A stretch of 64,000 bases of DNA, from the NCBI RefSeq assembly GCF_001905125.1, contig NZ_LWLE01000012.1, forward strand, positions 631,918 to 695,917, given 5' to 3'. Positions 1-8,729 of the stretch are shown one piece after another (position 1 is the first letter of the stretch; every line of letters begins with the position of its first letter). A program made the translations under genes and the position numbers. The notes below the pieces were generated by a model. That model saw nothing but the letters and a program-made list of their open reading frames with translations. It did not search any database and had not been told where the DNA came from. This DNA is from Streptomyces sp. TSRI0281. GTDB lineage: Bacteria > Actinomycetota > Actinomycetes > Streptomycetales > Streptomycetaceae.

Positions 1-353
1 GGCCGGGGCGGTGGTGGGGCCGCGCAGTGCGAGCGTGGCGGCGGCCGTGGTGACTTCCAGTTCGGCCCGGTCTTCGGCGGTGATGTCGATGGCGAGCCGG
101 TCGCCGCCGAGCGGGGCGCTCATCGCACCGATGATTCCCACCGTCGCGCCCCTGCCGCCGACCCGCATACGGCGTAGATGGAACGGGCCGTCGCTGCGCA
201 GTTGCGGGAGCGTGGTGACGCGTCCGTTGTACGTCGCGCGGATCCGGGCGGCGGCACGCACACCGTCCGGGTGCCCGGAGGGTTCACCGATGCCGGACAC
301 GGGGCCGGCGGGTCCGGGCGAATCCCTGCGGGTGGCGAGATGGGCAGCGGTGC

Positions 354-357
<4 letters not shown>
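1..357 (-). CDS. ureD: Urease accessory protein UreD (3' end beyond window)
   Basis: The reading frame begins at ATG 357 and is still open at base 1, so only about 119 N-terminal residues are visible. UreD/UreH is the scaffold that binds apo-urease and, with UreF and UreG, delivers nickel. The visible part has the family's opening pattern: RIRATYNGRVT, then PFHLRR, and a VTTAAATLALRGP segment typical of the UreD beta-sheet. Its start codon overlaps the ureG stop by 4 bases (ATGA), so the two are translationally coupled at the end of the urease operon. The call rests on family pattern plus context. Confidence 0.85.
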
Positions 358-1049
<692 letters not shown>

Positions 1050-1075
1050 GAAAACTCCAACGGGGAGGGACGGGG

Positions 1076-1750
1076 TCAGGAGGCGAAGAGCCGCACGGTC
1101 CAGGCGGCGTGCTGCTCCGCGGTGATGTCCAGCAGTGGGGCGGACGCCGACGGCAGGGCGTCAAGGCCCTCGGTCGTCGCACGGGCCCCTGCGTCGGCGG
1201 CGGCAGCGGCGACGGTGTCGATCTCCGCACTGAGGTGCACCAGCAGCCGCGAGGCGTCGAGTGGATTGAGGCTGAGCAGGCGCACCGCCGCGGTGGCCGG
1301 ACCGCCGACGCTCTCGTACGCCGTGGCAAGGGCGGTTTCCACCGGGGTGAGCCCGGCCGACCGGGCGGCGAGGCCCTGGACGACGCACTGGTGGGCGCCC
1401 TGGGGGAGCTCGGCGGCCAGGCGGTCGAGTTCGGCGGACGGGAAGGTGGCGCGCGCCGCCCGCATCATCTGCCGTCCGAGTCTGCGGGCCACGGCGCGCA
1501 GCGCGGGGACGGGGGTGCGTGCGTCGGCGGCGCCGTCCAGCCGCAGCGGGTCGCATCCGGCGGCGGCCGCGGCAGCGAGTCCGGCTGTAGTCAGGCCGGT
1601 GGTGTGCAGGCGCCCGCGGCAGAAGGCTTCGAGGCTGTCGATGTCGTGTACGGCTGTGTGGGCGATCGCGGATTCGACGCCGCCGGAGTGGGCGTACCCG
1701 CCGGCGGGGAAGCGGCCGTCGGCCAGCAGGAGCAGTGCGGCTCGGCTCAT
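1076..1750 (-). CDS. ureF: Urease accessory protein UreF
   Basis: UreF (224 residues) is the helical accessory protein that bridges UreD and UreG during nickel insertion. The frame is open upstream to 2002, but that part overlaps ureC. The ATG at 1750 gives the family-typical opening MSRAALLLLADGRFPAGGYA followed by HSGG, so it is the chosen start. A long perfect palindrome lies between this start and the ureC stop. The C-terminal half keeps the helical, Ala/Leu-rich character of the family, ending WTVRLFAS. UreF sequences diverge quickly, so the call relies on the N-terminal motif and on position between ureC and ureG. Confidence 0.93.
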   Translation of the reverse strand: MSRAALLLLADGRFPAGGYAHSGGVESAIAHTAVHDIDSLEAFCRGRLHTTGLTTAGLAAAAAAGCDPLRLDGAADARTPVPALRAVARRLGRQMMRAARATFPSAELDRLAAELPQGAHQCVVQGLAARSAGLTPVETALATAYESVGGPATAAVRLLSLNPLDASRLLVHLSAEIDTVAAAAADAGARATTEGLDALPSASAPLLDITAEQHAAWTVRLFAS

Positions 1751-1787
1751 GGCGAGCGGCTGCCTTTCGCAGGGTCGGATGGTGTGT

Positions 1788-1825
1788 GCTGTGTCCGGGT
1801 CGGGGTACCCCGACCCGGACACAGC
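1788..1825. repeat. 38-bp perfect palindrome between ureC and ureF
   Basis: Two 18-base arms (GCTGTGTCCGGGTCGGGG and its exact complement) flank a central TA, giving a perfect 38-bp palindrome centred at 1806/1807. It sits in the 112-base gap between the ureC stop and the ureF start. As RNA it would fold into a very stable hairpin, but no T-tract follows on the transcribed strand. It may act as a partial terminator or mRNA stabiliser that lowers accessory-gene expression relative to the structural subunits, or as a protein-binding site. Confidence 0.8.
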
Positions 1826-1862
1826 GGCAGTGACGGCGTTCGGCAGGGCGGGCCCGGCCCAG

Positions 1863-3905
1863 TCAGAAGAGGAAGTACCGTTGTGCCATGGGCACTTCAG
1901 TGACATAGGCGCGTGGCACGGTCGCCCCGTTGAGTTCCGTCCGGGCGTCCCCCGTGGTCGCTCCGCCGATGGTGACCTCGAAGCTGTTGTGGTCGACCTC
2001 AAGGCTCTCCGGCACCGTGTCGTTCAGCTTCATGTCGGCCTTGGTGACGCCCCGGGTGCTGGTGATCTCCACGAACTTCTTGTCGAGGCCGAGTCCCTTC
2101 GGGTACGGCCCGTCGGCGGCCGAGCCTCCGCCGGAGTTGAGGCGGTCGGCCACTTCCTTGTCGGCCACGAAGTTGACCGAGTTGCTTCGGGTGGCACGGC
2201 CGGTGGCCCCCCAGACCTGCCGGGGCAGGTAGGGCTGCGGCGTCGTGATCGAGGCGTTGGCGTCGCCCACCTGCGCGTACGCGAGCTGCCCGCCCTTGAG
2301 GACCATGTGCATCTTGACGCCGAAGAACTTCGGCTCCCACAGCACCAGGTCGGCAAACTTGCCGATCTCCACGGAACCGACATACCCGTCGATGCCGTGC
2401 GTGATCGCCGGGTTGATTGTGTACTTGGCAACGTAGCGGCGTGCCCGGTAGTTGTCGTTCGGGACCAGCCGGTCCGGGTTGTACGAGTGATCCGTGTCGT
2501 TGGCGATCGGGCGGACCTTCGCGCTCTCAAGGTCCTCCGGCAGAGGGCCGTAGCGGGACTTCATGACGTGCGCGGTCTGCCAGGTGCGCATGATCATTTC
2601 CCCGATTCGTCCCATCGCCTGGGCATCGGAAGACATCATCGAGATGGCTCCCATGTCGTGGAGAAGGTCCTCCGCGGCCATGGTGGACGGCCGGATGCGG
2701 GAGTCGGCGAAGGCCATGTCCGCCGGAATATCCGGGTTGAGGTGGTGGCAGACCACCATCATGTCGATGTGCTCCTTCACGGTGTTCACCGTCAGGGGGC
2801 GGGTCGGGTTGGTCGAAGCGGGCAGGACGTTGTCCTCCTTGACCAGCTCGATCATGTCCGGTGCGTGGCCACCGCCGGCGCCCTCGACATGGAAGATGTG
2901 AACCGAGCGCTTCTTCCCGTTCTTCGAGAAGGCGCTTCGGGTGCTCTCCAGGAAGCCGGATTCGTTCAGGGAGTCGGCGTGCAGGGCCAGCTGCACCCCG
3001 CGGGCCTCACACACGTCCAGTGCCGTGTCGATCACCGCGGGAGTGGCGCCCCAGTCCTCGTGGACCTTGAACCCGATGACCCCGGCGTCGACCTGTTCCA
3101 GGAGAGCATCCTCGTTCACCGTGCTGCCCTTGCCCAGCAGGCCGATGTTGACCGGGTACTCGTCCAGGCTTTCGAAAACCCGGGTGATGTGCCACGCACC
3201 CGGGGTCACCGTGGTGGCCGTGCTGCCCTCGGCGGGACCGGTGCCGCCACCGATGAGCGTGGTCACGCCCGAGGCAAGAGCCTCGTGGATCTGCTCCGGA
3301 CAGATGAAATGGACGTGCGTGTCCACGCCGCCCGCGGTGAGGATCCGCCCGTTGCCGGAGATGACCTCGGTACTCGGGCCCACCACGAAGTTCGATGGTT
3401 CCGGCAGCCCCCGGTCCTGGACCCCTCCTTGCCCCTGCCCGTCCTGACTGTCCGGGGCACGGCGTTTCGGCATCTCGAACTCAAGGATCGGATCCATCGT
3501 TTCGGGGTTGTACGCCTTGCCGATCGCGGCGATCCTGCCGTCGCGGATACCGACGTCGGTCTTCACCACCCCCCACCAGTCGAGGATCAGCGCACCCGTG
3601 ATGACCGTGTCCACCGGCTCGCGGCCCTCAGGGGCCTTGTCCCTCGCGATGTGCGACATGCCCATCGACTCACGGATGACCTTTCCGCCACCGAAGATCA
3701 TCTCGTTGCCGCTGTGCTGCGGCCCGCCGCTCCAGTCGGCCTCGATCTCGATCGTCAGTGCGGTGTCGGCCAAGCGGACGCGGTCCTTGGTGGTGGGCCC
3801 GTACAGGGCGGTGTAATCGGCCCGCTTCAGTCGGTTGCTCGGCGTCGGGTTCTCCCGCGAGTTCGCTGACCCGCCGCTCGACGAGGCGCTTGAGTTGTTG
3901 CTCAT
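1863..3905 (-). CDS. ureC: Urease alpha subunit UreC (long variant)
   Basis: UreC is the catalytic subunit that hydrolyses urea to ammonia and carbamate. Active-site residues are visible: HVH at 197/199, the lysine that is carbamylated in the family at 280 (GFKVHEDWG, with His 282), His 309 (LALHADSLNESGF), His 339 (FHVEGAGGGHAPD), the flap Cys-His at 386-387 (VCHHL) and Asp 427 (SSDAQAMGR). At 680 residues it is about 110 longer than the usual 570. The extra length is a Ser/Asn-rich N-terminal tail (about 1-28), an insertion of about 30 residues around 143-172, and smaller insertions near the C-terminus. The ATG at 3905 overlaps the ureAB stop by 4 bases. It is intact and likely active, but belongs to a divergent urease type. 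Confidence 0.97.
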   Translation of the reverse strand: MSNNSSASSSGGSANSRENPTPSNRLKRADYTALYGPTTKDRVRLADTALTIEIEADWSGGPQHSGNEMIFGGGKVIRESMGMSHIARDKAPEGREPVDTVITGALILDWWGVVKTDVGIRDGRIAAIGKAYNPETMDPILEFEMPKRRAPDSQDGQGQGGVQDRGLPEPSNFVVGPSTEVISGNGRILTAGGVDTHVHFICPEQIHEALASGVTTLIGGGTGPAEGSTATTVTPGAWHITRVFESLDEYPVNIGLLGKGSTVNEDALLEQVDAGVIGFKVHEDWGATPAVIDTALDVCEARGVQLALHADSLNESGFLESTRSAFSKNGKKRSVHIFHVEGAGGGHAPDMIELVKEDNVLPASTNPTRPLTVNTVKEHIDMMVVCHHLNPDIPADMAFADSRIRPSTMAAEDLLHDMGAISMMSSDAQAMGRIGEMIMRTWQTAHVMKSRYGPLPEDLESAKVRPIANDTDHSYNPDRLVPNDNYRARRYVAKYTINPAITHGIDGYVGSVEIGKFADLVLWEPKFFGVKMHMVLKGGQLAYAQVGDANASITTPQPYLPRQVWGATGRATRSNSVNFVADKEVADRLNSGGGSAADGPYPKGLGLDKKFVEITSTRGVTKADMKLNDTVPESLEVDHNSFEVTIGGATTGDARTELNGATVPRAYVTEVPMAQRYFLF

Positions 3906-4717
3906 CGGTGCGTCACCCCGCGCAGTCCCTCGATCTGTCGGTCCCCCTGGATCTCCACCAGTTCGACACAGCACACGTCGCCCGGCTCGAAGCGCACGGA
4001 CGTGCCGGCGGCGATGTTGAGCCGGCGCATCTGTGCCGCCTCGCAGTCCTTGAGCTCCTGTGGCGGCTTCAGTTCCGGACCGGAAGGTACTTCGACCTTG
4101 AGGACCTTCAGCCCCGGGTTGACGTCGGGGAAGTGGTAGTGGGAACCGATCTGGATGGGGCGGTCGGACATGTTCCGCACCTTGATCCTTGTCCTGCCCC
4201 CACTGATCCCGCCACCGTCCGGCAGCTCGACGGCCTCTTCCTGCAGGTCTGCGTTGAACGTGATCGCCTCGTGCCAGGACGCCGCGCCCTGGCACTGGTC
4301 ACAGCACGACGACGAGTCTTTGCCGTTGCCGGCGCAATCGACCGGACAGTCGGGCTCCCGCGGCGGCTGAGGGTGTTCGATCCTGCCCGGGTACACCTCG
4401 GGCTCCTCTGCGGCCTCCGGGAAGGGATCGTGGATGGTGACCAGCTTGGTGCCGTCCGGGAACGTGGCTTCCACCTGCACGTTCTTGATCATCTCCGGGA
4501 CGCCGTCCATCACCTCGTCACGGCTGAACAACTGCCGACCCGAGTCCATGATGTCGCTGACCGTCTTGCCGGCCCGCGCCTGCTCAAAGACGTACACAGT
4601 CAACAGGGCCATCACTTCTGGATAGTTGAGCAGCAGCCCGCTGTCGCGGCGCCTGCGCGCCACGTCGGCCGCCACATGGATCAGCAAGCGTTCCTGCTCA
4701 TGCGGAGTTAAGTGCAC
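3902..4717 (-). CDS. ureAB: Fused urease gamma-beta subunit (UreA-UreB) with Cys-rich linker
   Basis: The first 100 or so residues are a UreA domain (HLTPHEQERLLIHVAAD, LNYPEVMALL, VPEMIKNVQVEATFPDGTKL). The last 110 or so are a UreB domain (RPIQIGSHYHF, AGTSVRFEPGD). The two are fused, as in some two-subunit ureases. GTG 4717 was chosen because it aligns with the family's conserved start; an ATG at 4760 is possible. Neither has a strong ribosome-binding site. The linker carries five cysteines (124, 128, 138, 139, 142), which is unusual and could bind metal or form disulfides. Another stretch rich in Pro, Lys and Glu interrupts the UreB domain. It is the first gene of the operon. Confidence 0.94.
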   Translation of the reverse strand: MHLTPHEQERLLIHVAADVARRRRDSGLLLNYPEVMALLTVYVFEQARAGKTVSDIMDSGRQLFSRDEVMDGVPEMIKNVQVEATFPDGTKLVTIHDPFPEAAEEPEVYPGRIEHPQPPREPDCPVDCAGNGKDSSSCCDQCQGAASWHEAITFNADLQEEAVELPDGGGISGGRTRIKVRNMSDRPIQIGSHYHFPDVNPGLKVLKVEVPSGPELKPPQELKDCEAAQMRRLNIAAGTSVRFEPGDVCCVELVEIQGDRQIEGLRGVTHR

Positions 4718-4934
4718 AATGAGTCGATTCTGTTGTTTCGGACAGTGCGTGCGGCCGGGCATACCAAGAACACGGCGCACGCCCCTGTATGGCGCCTGTC
4801 GCTCGTTGATCCTTGGCGGAAGAGGCCGGCAGAGTGCCCCCGAGCACGGACCGCGTACACGAACGAGTGAAATGTGAGCCGCAGCATGCATATGCGGCAC
4901 CCCCATGTGAGATGGGGGGCGGGGTGGAGATGTC

Positions 4935-5008
4935 GAACTGCGCTTCCGTAAGCGGGCGTTCAGTGACCGTCGAGGCTGGTGTCACGCCCGCTTACGGGAG
5001 CGCAGTTC
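4935..5008. repeat. Large inverted repeat in the ureAB / secreted-protein divergent region
   Basis: Arms at 4935-4958 and 4985-5008 are 24 bases long and complementary at 23 positions; the core is CCGTAAGCGGGCG against CGCCCGCTTACGG. A 26-base loop separates them. The element lies between the divergent ureAB (start 4717) and a small secreted-protein gene (start 5044), so it is not a simple terminator of either. A regulatory hairpin in the 5' region of the small gene, an operator, or a small non-autonomous insertion relic are all possible. Confidence 0.75.
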
Positions 5009-5043
5009 CGTGTCCGGGGCGGGCGATCCTCGTTGAAGTCGGC

Positions 5044-5358
5044 ATGATCAAAAATTTCCGCCGATTCGTGACGCCCGCCGTAATCGCGACGGCCGTCGTG
5101 CTGTCCCCTGGTGCTTTCCCGGCTTCCGCGGCCGAGCCCGCGGTGGAACTGCACTGCTCGGGCCCGGACCTCAACGGCGTGGTGGCTGTTGACTGTGCAC
5201 CCGCTACCAAGGAGAAGCCGGCGAACCAGGACTGCGAGTCCCTGAAAAACTCCGACGACCCCGCGGTTGCCGGTCTCCTCGGCCTGCTCGGCGTCACTGT
5301 CTCCCCGGGTACCGGCATCGGGGTGACCTGCCTGCCGCACAAGCCCGCACAAGGCTAG
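5044..5358 (+). CDS. Small secreted cysteine-containing protein
   Basis: A 104-residue product starts with a clear Sec signal peptide: basic MIKNFRRF, a hydrophobic core, then an ASAAEP cleavage region near residue 30. The mature part of about 74 residues is acidic to neutral with four cysteines and a hydrophobic GLLGLLGVTVSPGTGIGVTC stretch near the C-terminus. The layout resembles small Streptomyces surface proteins, but no chaplin or rodlin signature is convincing. I do not recognise a family. It is preceded by the large inverted repeat at 4935-5008 and followed by a tandem repeat. Probably an exported structural or surface-active protein. Confidence 0.7.
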   Translation: MIKNFRRFVTPAVIATAVVLSPGAFPASAAEPAVELHCSGPDLNGVVAVDCAPATKEKPANQDCESLKNSDDPAVAGLLGLLGVTVSPGTGIGVTCLPHKPAQG

Positions 5359-5363
5359 ACACC

Positions 5364-5417
5364 GCGCACTGACCCGGCCGGTCGGCGCACTGACCCGGCC
5401 GGTCGGCACACTGCCCG
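5364..5417. repeat. 21-bp tandem repeat, two full copies and a partial third
   Basis: Two identical 21-base units (5364-5384 and 5385-5405), each containing CACTGACCCGGCCGGTCGG, are followed by a decayed partial copy at 5406-5417. Each unit contains the self-complementary core GACCCGGCCGGTC (nearly perfect), so the RNA could form alternative hairpins. The block begins 5 bases after the stop of the small secreted protein and may serve as its transcription terminator. Confidence 0.7.
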
Positions 5418-5528
5418 TCCGGGCCGGGTTGCTCGGCGTCCCGGCAGATCGACCTTAACGTCCTTGTGAGCATGGACTGTTGGGGTTCTCTGGGCCGTTC
5501 GGTGCCGGCGTATCCGTAGCGTCGTTCT

Positions 5529-6529
5529 GTGACGCCCGTCGGCGGCGGCAGGCCCTCATTCGGCAGCGGTCCGAGCGGTACGCCGACGCCCGGCCGCGTA
5601 CGGCTCCGGGCGCCGACGTATGTCATTCCGTTCGAGGAACTCAACGGTTACCTGGGCAAGAGCGGTGTCCGTTACGCGAGTATGTACGGCATCGGCCAGA
5701 CCCTGCCCGCGGACTCGGGATGTACGTACTATCTGGACTGCCCCGGCACTCCTGTCGTGCCGAGCACGAAGAACGACTTCGTCAACGCGGCCACCTACGT
5801 GGGGGCGAAGCCTTTCACTCCTGAGTTGACGCCCTCCATGACGTTCATGGACCTGAATCACCCAGAACCATTCCGAGTGGAATTGCCCTCCTCGACCAGG
5901 AGTTCCCGGGGGTGTTCCGGTGGGCGGGGGAGGTCAACCTTGTCAAGCAGGCGCTGTTTCCCCATCAGTACAAGCCTGCGACGAGTGAGAACATCAGGAA
6001 CTGGGCGCCCTTCATGAAGGTGCTGCGGGACCGTGGGATGCCGATCACCATCCACGCGGATCTCGGGAGCGATGCGCAGCCCACGAAGTACCTCCACCTG
6101 ATGGAGGAGACACTCCTCCAATTTCCCCAGAACAAGATTGTCTGGGCGCACATGGGTCTGCCGAAGGAGCTCGCCACGATGGATCCCGATCAGCACATCG
6201 GGATCATGGAAAGGCTTCCGGACGCATACCCCCGGCTCACCCTGGACATCAGTTGGCGGGTTCTGGGGGACCAATATTTCAGTAAGCCTGGAGCGCGGCA
6301 GAAGTACGCCGCATTCCTCGACCGATACCCCAACAGGGCCATCCCGGGGACCGACTTCGTGGCGTCCGCGAACAAGGACTACACGGTGTACGAAGAGGAA
6401 CTTGAGGTCACCAGCCGCATCAGCCCGTCCCTCGGGGACGAAGCATTCCGCGGTATCGCACTCGGCCAGAACTCCTTCCGGCTGCTCGGCATGAAGAAGA
6501 CAGCTCCCAAGGTGTGCAAGGCGCGCTGA
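5529..6529 (+). pseudogene. Amidohydrolase-like protein, N-truncated and frameshifted
   Basis: Two overlapping frames encode one protein. The first runs from 5529 to about 5870 (PFEELNGYLGKSGVRYASMYG, then LTPSMTFMDLNHPE). A different frame continues to 6529 (SGIALLDQEFPGVFRWAGEVN, MPITIHADLG, KIVWAHMGLP, DFVASANKDYTVY). The downstream HADLG and WAHMG histidines resemble the metal-dependent amidohydrolase-2 (TIM-barrel) superfamily. The usual N-terminal HxH metal site and any signal peptide are missing, since the frame starts in mid-barrel. One base lost or gained near 5870 breaks the frame with no homopolymer at the site. With both lesions this is probably a decayed gene; a sequencing error would explain only the frameshift. 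Confidence 0.7.
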
Positions 6530-6705
6530 TCCCCTATTTGCGGACGCCGGAAGCTGTAGCCGCTTGGGGAGCGTGATCGGGCGTGTGTGGAGGTCGGGGC
6601 GGGCGGACCAAAGGGGTGGGGGGGTCACGCAGGTTCGCCCCTCAGGGGCAAGGAGGAGTGCCGGGAATGTTCGCCGGAGGAGCGCCCGTCCCATAGGTTG
6701 AACGT

Positions 6706-7389
6706 ATGAGGGATCAACGCGGTTCGGGTCTGCGGTGGATCGGCGAGCATGCCCACCAGGATGCGAAGGGCCGTATGCCGGGGATGCTCCGCGGCATTTC
6801 CCTGACGGCGGCCCGCGGCGTGGACACGGAGGAGTTCCTCGTCCGGCTCGGCGCGGATCCTGAGCAGCTCGGATGCGGGGACCTGTACAAGGAGCGCCAC
6901 GAGCTCGCCGTGCCCGCAGACATGGGGGACGTCAGCCGCGCGATGTACGGCACCTGCGGCAGCTGGCTTTACGTCCTGGAGGACACGTGGGCGGCCACCT
7001 GGTCCCTCGGCTTCCGCGAGGTACCGGAGATGGATCCCCTCGTCGGCGAGGAGATCATCTGTCTCACCCTGAACCTCGGACCGGGCCCCTCCCGGATCCC
7101 GCACGCGCCGGGCGACGACGGTCGCACCTGGCAGGCCGAGTTCGCCGAGAGCACCGGCCGGAACTCGAAGCTCGACATCGCCCTGCATGCTGCCGGGGCT
7201 GTCTTCCCCACCGCCTACGACGGCATGCACACCCAGGAGGAGGCATCGCGGTACTTCGAGGAGCACCACCGCGACATTCCGGCTCGCGTGTTCGGCGGTG
7301 TGGGCGACTACTGCGGCCTCACGATCGACCGGGCCGCGGTGGAAGCCGGAACGCTTCCGCTCGTTCTGCTGCCGGTCCCGCAGATCTGA
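6706..7389 (+). CDS. Hypothetical protein (DUF6461-like)
   Basis: This 227-residue soluble protein has no signal peptide or membrane segment. The N-terminal pattern LRGISLTAARGVDTEEFLVRLGA, followed by a WLYVLEDTWAATW segment, resembles the DUF6461 group of uncharacterised actinobacterial proteins, whose members often pair with toxin- or phage-like genes. The call is by memory of the pattern only. It stands alone: a degraded amidohydrolase lies upstream, and downstream is a regulator relic in opposite orientation. Nothing in the sequence points to a catalytic site. Confidence 0.6.
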   Translation: MRDQRGSGLRWIGEHAHQDAKGRMPGMLRGISLTAARGVDTEEFLVRLGADPEQLGCGDLYKERHELAVPADMGDVSRAMYGTCGSWLYVLEDTWAATWSLGFREVPEMDPLVGEEIICLTLNLGPGPSRIPHAPGDDGRTWQAEFAESTGRNSKLDIALHAAGAVFPTAYDGMHTQEEASRYFEEHHRDIPARVFGGVGDYCGLTIDRAAVEAGTLPLVLLPVPQI

Positions 7390-7489
7390 GACGCGAGACG
7401 GTGCGTGCTCCCCTTCCCACGGGCGAGCTCGCTTCGGCTGCCACTCGCTGCGCGGAGGGCCGCGCGCAGCTGGATACGGCTCGTGCTTG

Positions 7490-7673
7490 GACGGCAGCTC
7501 GGCGCGGTGGGGAGCGGTCAGGTCGAGCAGGAGCATGGCGTCGTGGTCGGGAGTGCCGAGTTCGGCGGTGTAGATGCCCATGCGGTGGCCGGGGGTGCCT
7601 TCGAGGGCCGGGCCCTGGAAGCTGAGGGTGATTCTGCCTACCTGGGGGTGAGGCCGGCCGGCTGGGGACTGGT
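7490..7673 (-). pseudogene. C-terminal relic of an XRE/MmyB-type transcriptional regulator
   Basis: Read on the minus strand, about 60 codons ending at the left edge of the insertion sequence give HPQVGRITLSFQG, GIYTAELGTPDHDAMLLLDL. This is the C-terminal pattern of helix-turn-helix regulators with an MmyB-like ligand-binding domain. The start, the DNA-binding domain and most of the ligand domain are absent. The matching N-terminal piece lies on the other side of the IS at 8667-8729. The left limit of the relic is approximate because no stop marks it. Confidence 0.6.
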
Positions 7674-8666
7674 CTAGATGATTGATTCCAAGGTCAGTGG
7701 TCGTAGGCGGTCAGCGAGCGGATGACCGGTCCGCCCGTGTTGTGGTTGTGCCAGATCGCGGCGGTCAGGGCGAGGAGCCGCTGCAGGACGCGGACGGTGA
7801 CCCCGGCGGGTGTGCGACCGCCGTGCCGTTCGAGATCGAGCTGGCCTTTCAGGGTCTGGTTGACCGATTCGATCAGCTGCCGCAGCGGTTTGAACAGTCC
7901 GGCTCCGGCTCGTTCGGGTTCGCCCTTGCGGGCCGGCCGCAGCAGCATGACGCCCGACTCGGCGAGTCGGCTTTCGAAGTCACGGCCGTAGTAGTTCCGG
8001 TCTGCCAGCAGAGTCGGTGCCCGACGGCCGGCCAGCAGACCGGGATCGACGTCGAGGATGTCGAGGAGCACCTCGCGCTCGGGGGCCTTGGCGCCGGTCA
8101 GCGTGAACGCGATGGGCAGGCCGTGCAGAGTGCAGACCAGATGGAGGCGCAGTCCCCAGAAGAACCGCGAGTGGCTGGCGCAGTAGCCGTACTCGGCCCA
8201 TCCGGCCAGGTCGGAGCGTTTCGCGGTCTCGCGGGAGCGCCCGCACTCCACCGGTGTGGAGTCTTCGATCCACACGTCATCGCCCCACAGGGCGGTGTCG
8301 GTGGCCAGCTCACGTAGAACCTGTCTGACCAGGCCGGATGCCCGTCGCAGGCGCTTGTTCCAGCCGCTCTGCTGGGGCAGGTACGGAAACAGATGCCGCA
8401 GGTGAGCGTGGGCATGACGCAGCCAGCGGGCCTCGGAGACGAAGCCCAGCAGCGGCTGCATCACCGCGAGAGCGACCAGTTCCGCGTCGCTGAGCTTCGG
8501 CTCCAGGCCCACCCGGGGCCGCCACGGAGCAAGATGCGGCGAGGCCTTCAAAAGGTCATCAACCCGCACGTACAGTGCAGTTGCGAGGGTGTCTATCTCG
8601 GTCGTCACACACTGAGAGTGGGCACCCTCGCGTCCGTACAGCTACCCCTTGGAATCAATCATCTAG
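7674..8666 (-). mobile_element. IS982-family insertion sequence
   Basis: Perfect 20-base terminal inverted repeats (CTAGATGATTGATTCCAAGG at 7674-7693 and its complement at 8647-8666) bound a single transposase gene. The outer CTAG is itself palindromic, so it could be a 4-base target duplication, leaving 16-base repeats and an element of 985 bp (7678-8662). The element looks complete and potentially mobile. It sits inside a helix-turn-helix regulator gene whose two ends flank it and whose middle is missing. Confidence 0.93.
7694..8608 (-). CDS. IS982-family DDE transposase
   Basis: This 304-residue transposase catalyses cut-and-paste or copy-out of the IS. The GTG start at 8608 gives MTTEIDTLATALYVRVDDLL. 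Family landmarks are present: LSDAELVALAVMQPLLGF, WIEDSTPVECGRSRETAKRS (first catalytic Asp), AGWAEYGYCASHSRFFWGLR, a LLADRNYYGRDFE segment with a likely second Asp, and RQLIESVNQTLKGQLDLE with the catalytic Glu. It ends AIWHNHNTGGPVIRSLTAYD, the usual IS982 terminus. The frame is uninterrupted and fills the space between the terminal repeats, so the enzyme is probably functional. Confidence 0.95.
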   Translation of the reverse strand: MTTEIDTLATALYVRVDDLLKASPHLAPWRPRVGLEPKLSDAELVALAVMQPLLGFVSEARWLRHAHAHLRHLFPYLPQQSGWNKRLRRASGLVRQVLRELATDTALWGDDVWIEDSTPVECGRSRETAKRSDLAGWAEYGYCASHSRFFWGLRLHLVCTLHGLPIAFTLTGAKAPEREVLLDILDVDPGLLAGRRAPTLLADRNYYGRDFESRLAESGVMLLRPARKGEPERAGAGLFKPLRQLIESVNQTLKGQLDLERHGGRTPAGVTVRVLQRLLALTAAIWHNHNTGGPVIRSLTAYDH

Positions 8667-8729
8667 GTGCGGCGGGCGCGCAGGAAGCGTCCCAGTTCGT
8701 CGCCGCCGCTGTGGTGCTCGGGTGCCATA
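8667..8729 (-). pseudogene. N-terminal relic of the same XRE/MmyB-type regulator
   Basis: The 21 codons read MAPEHHSGGDELGRFLRARR plus T, the usual opening of MmyB-type helix-turn-helix regulators (ELGxFLRARR). They end exactly at the right end of the IS. The remainder of the DNA-binding domain is gone; only the C-terminal tail survives beyond the left IS end. Confidence 0.55.
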
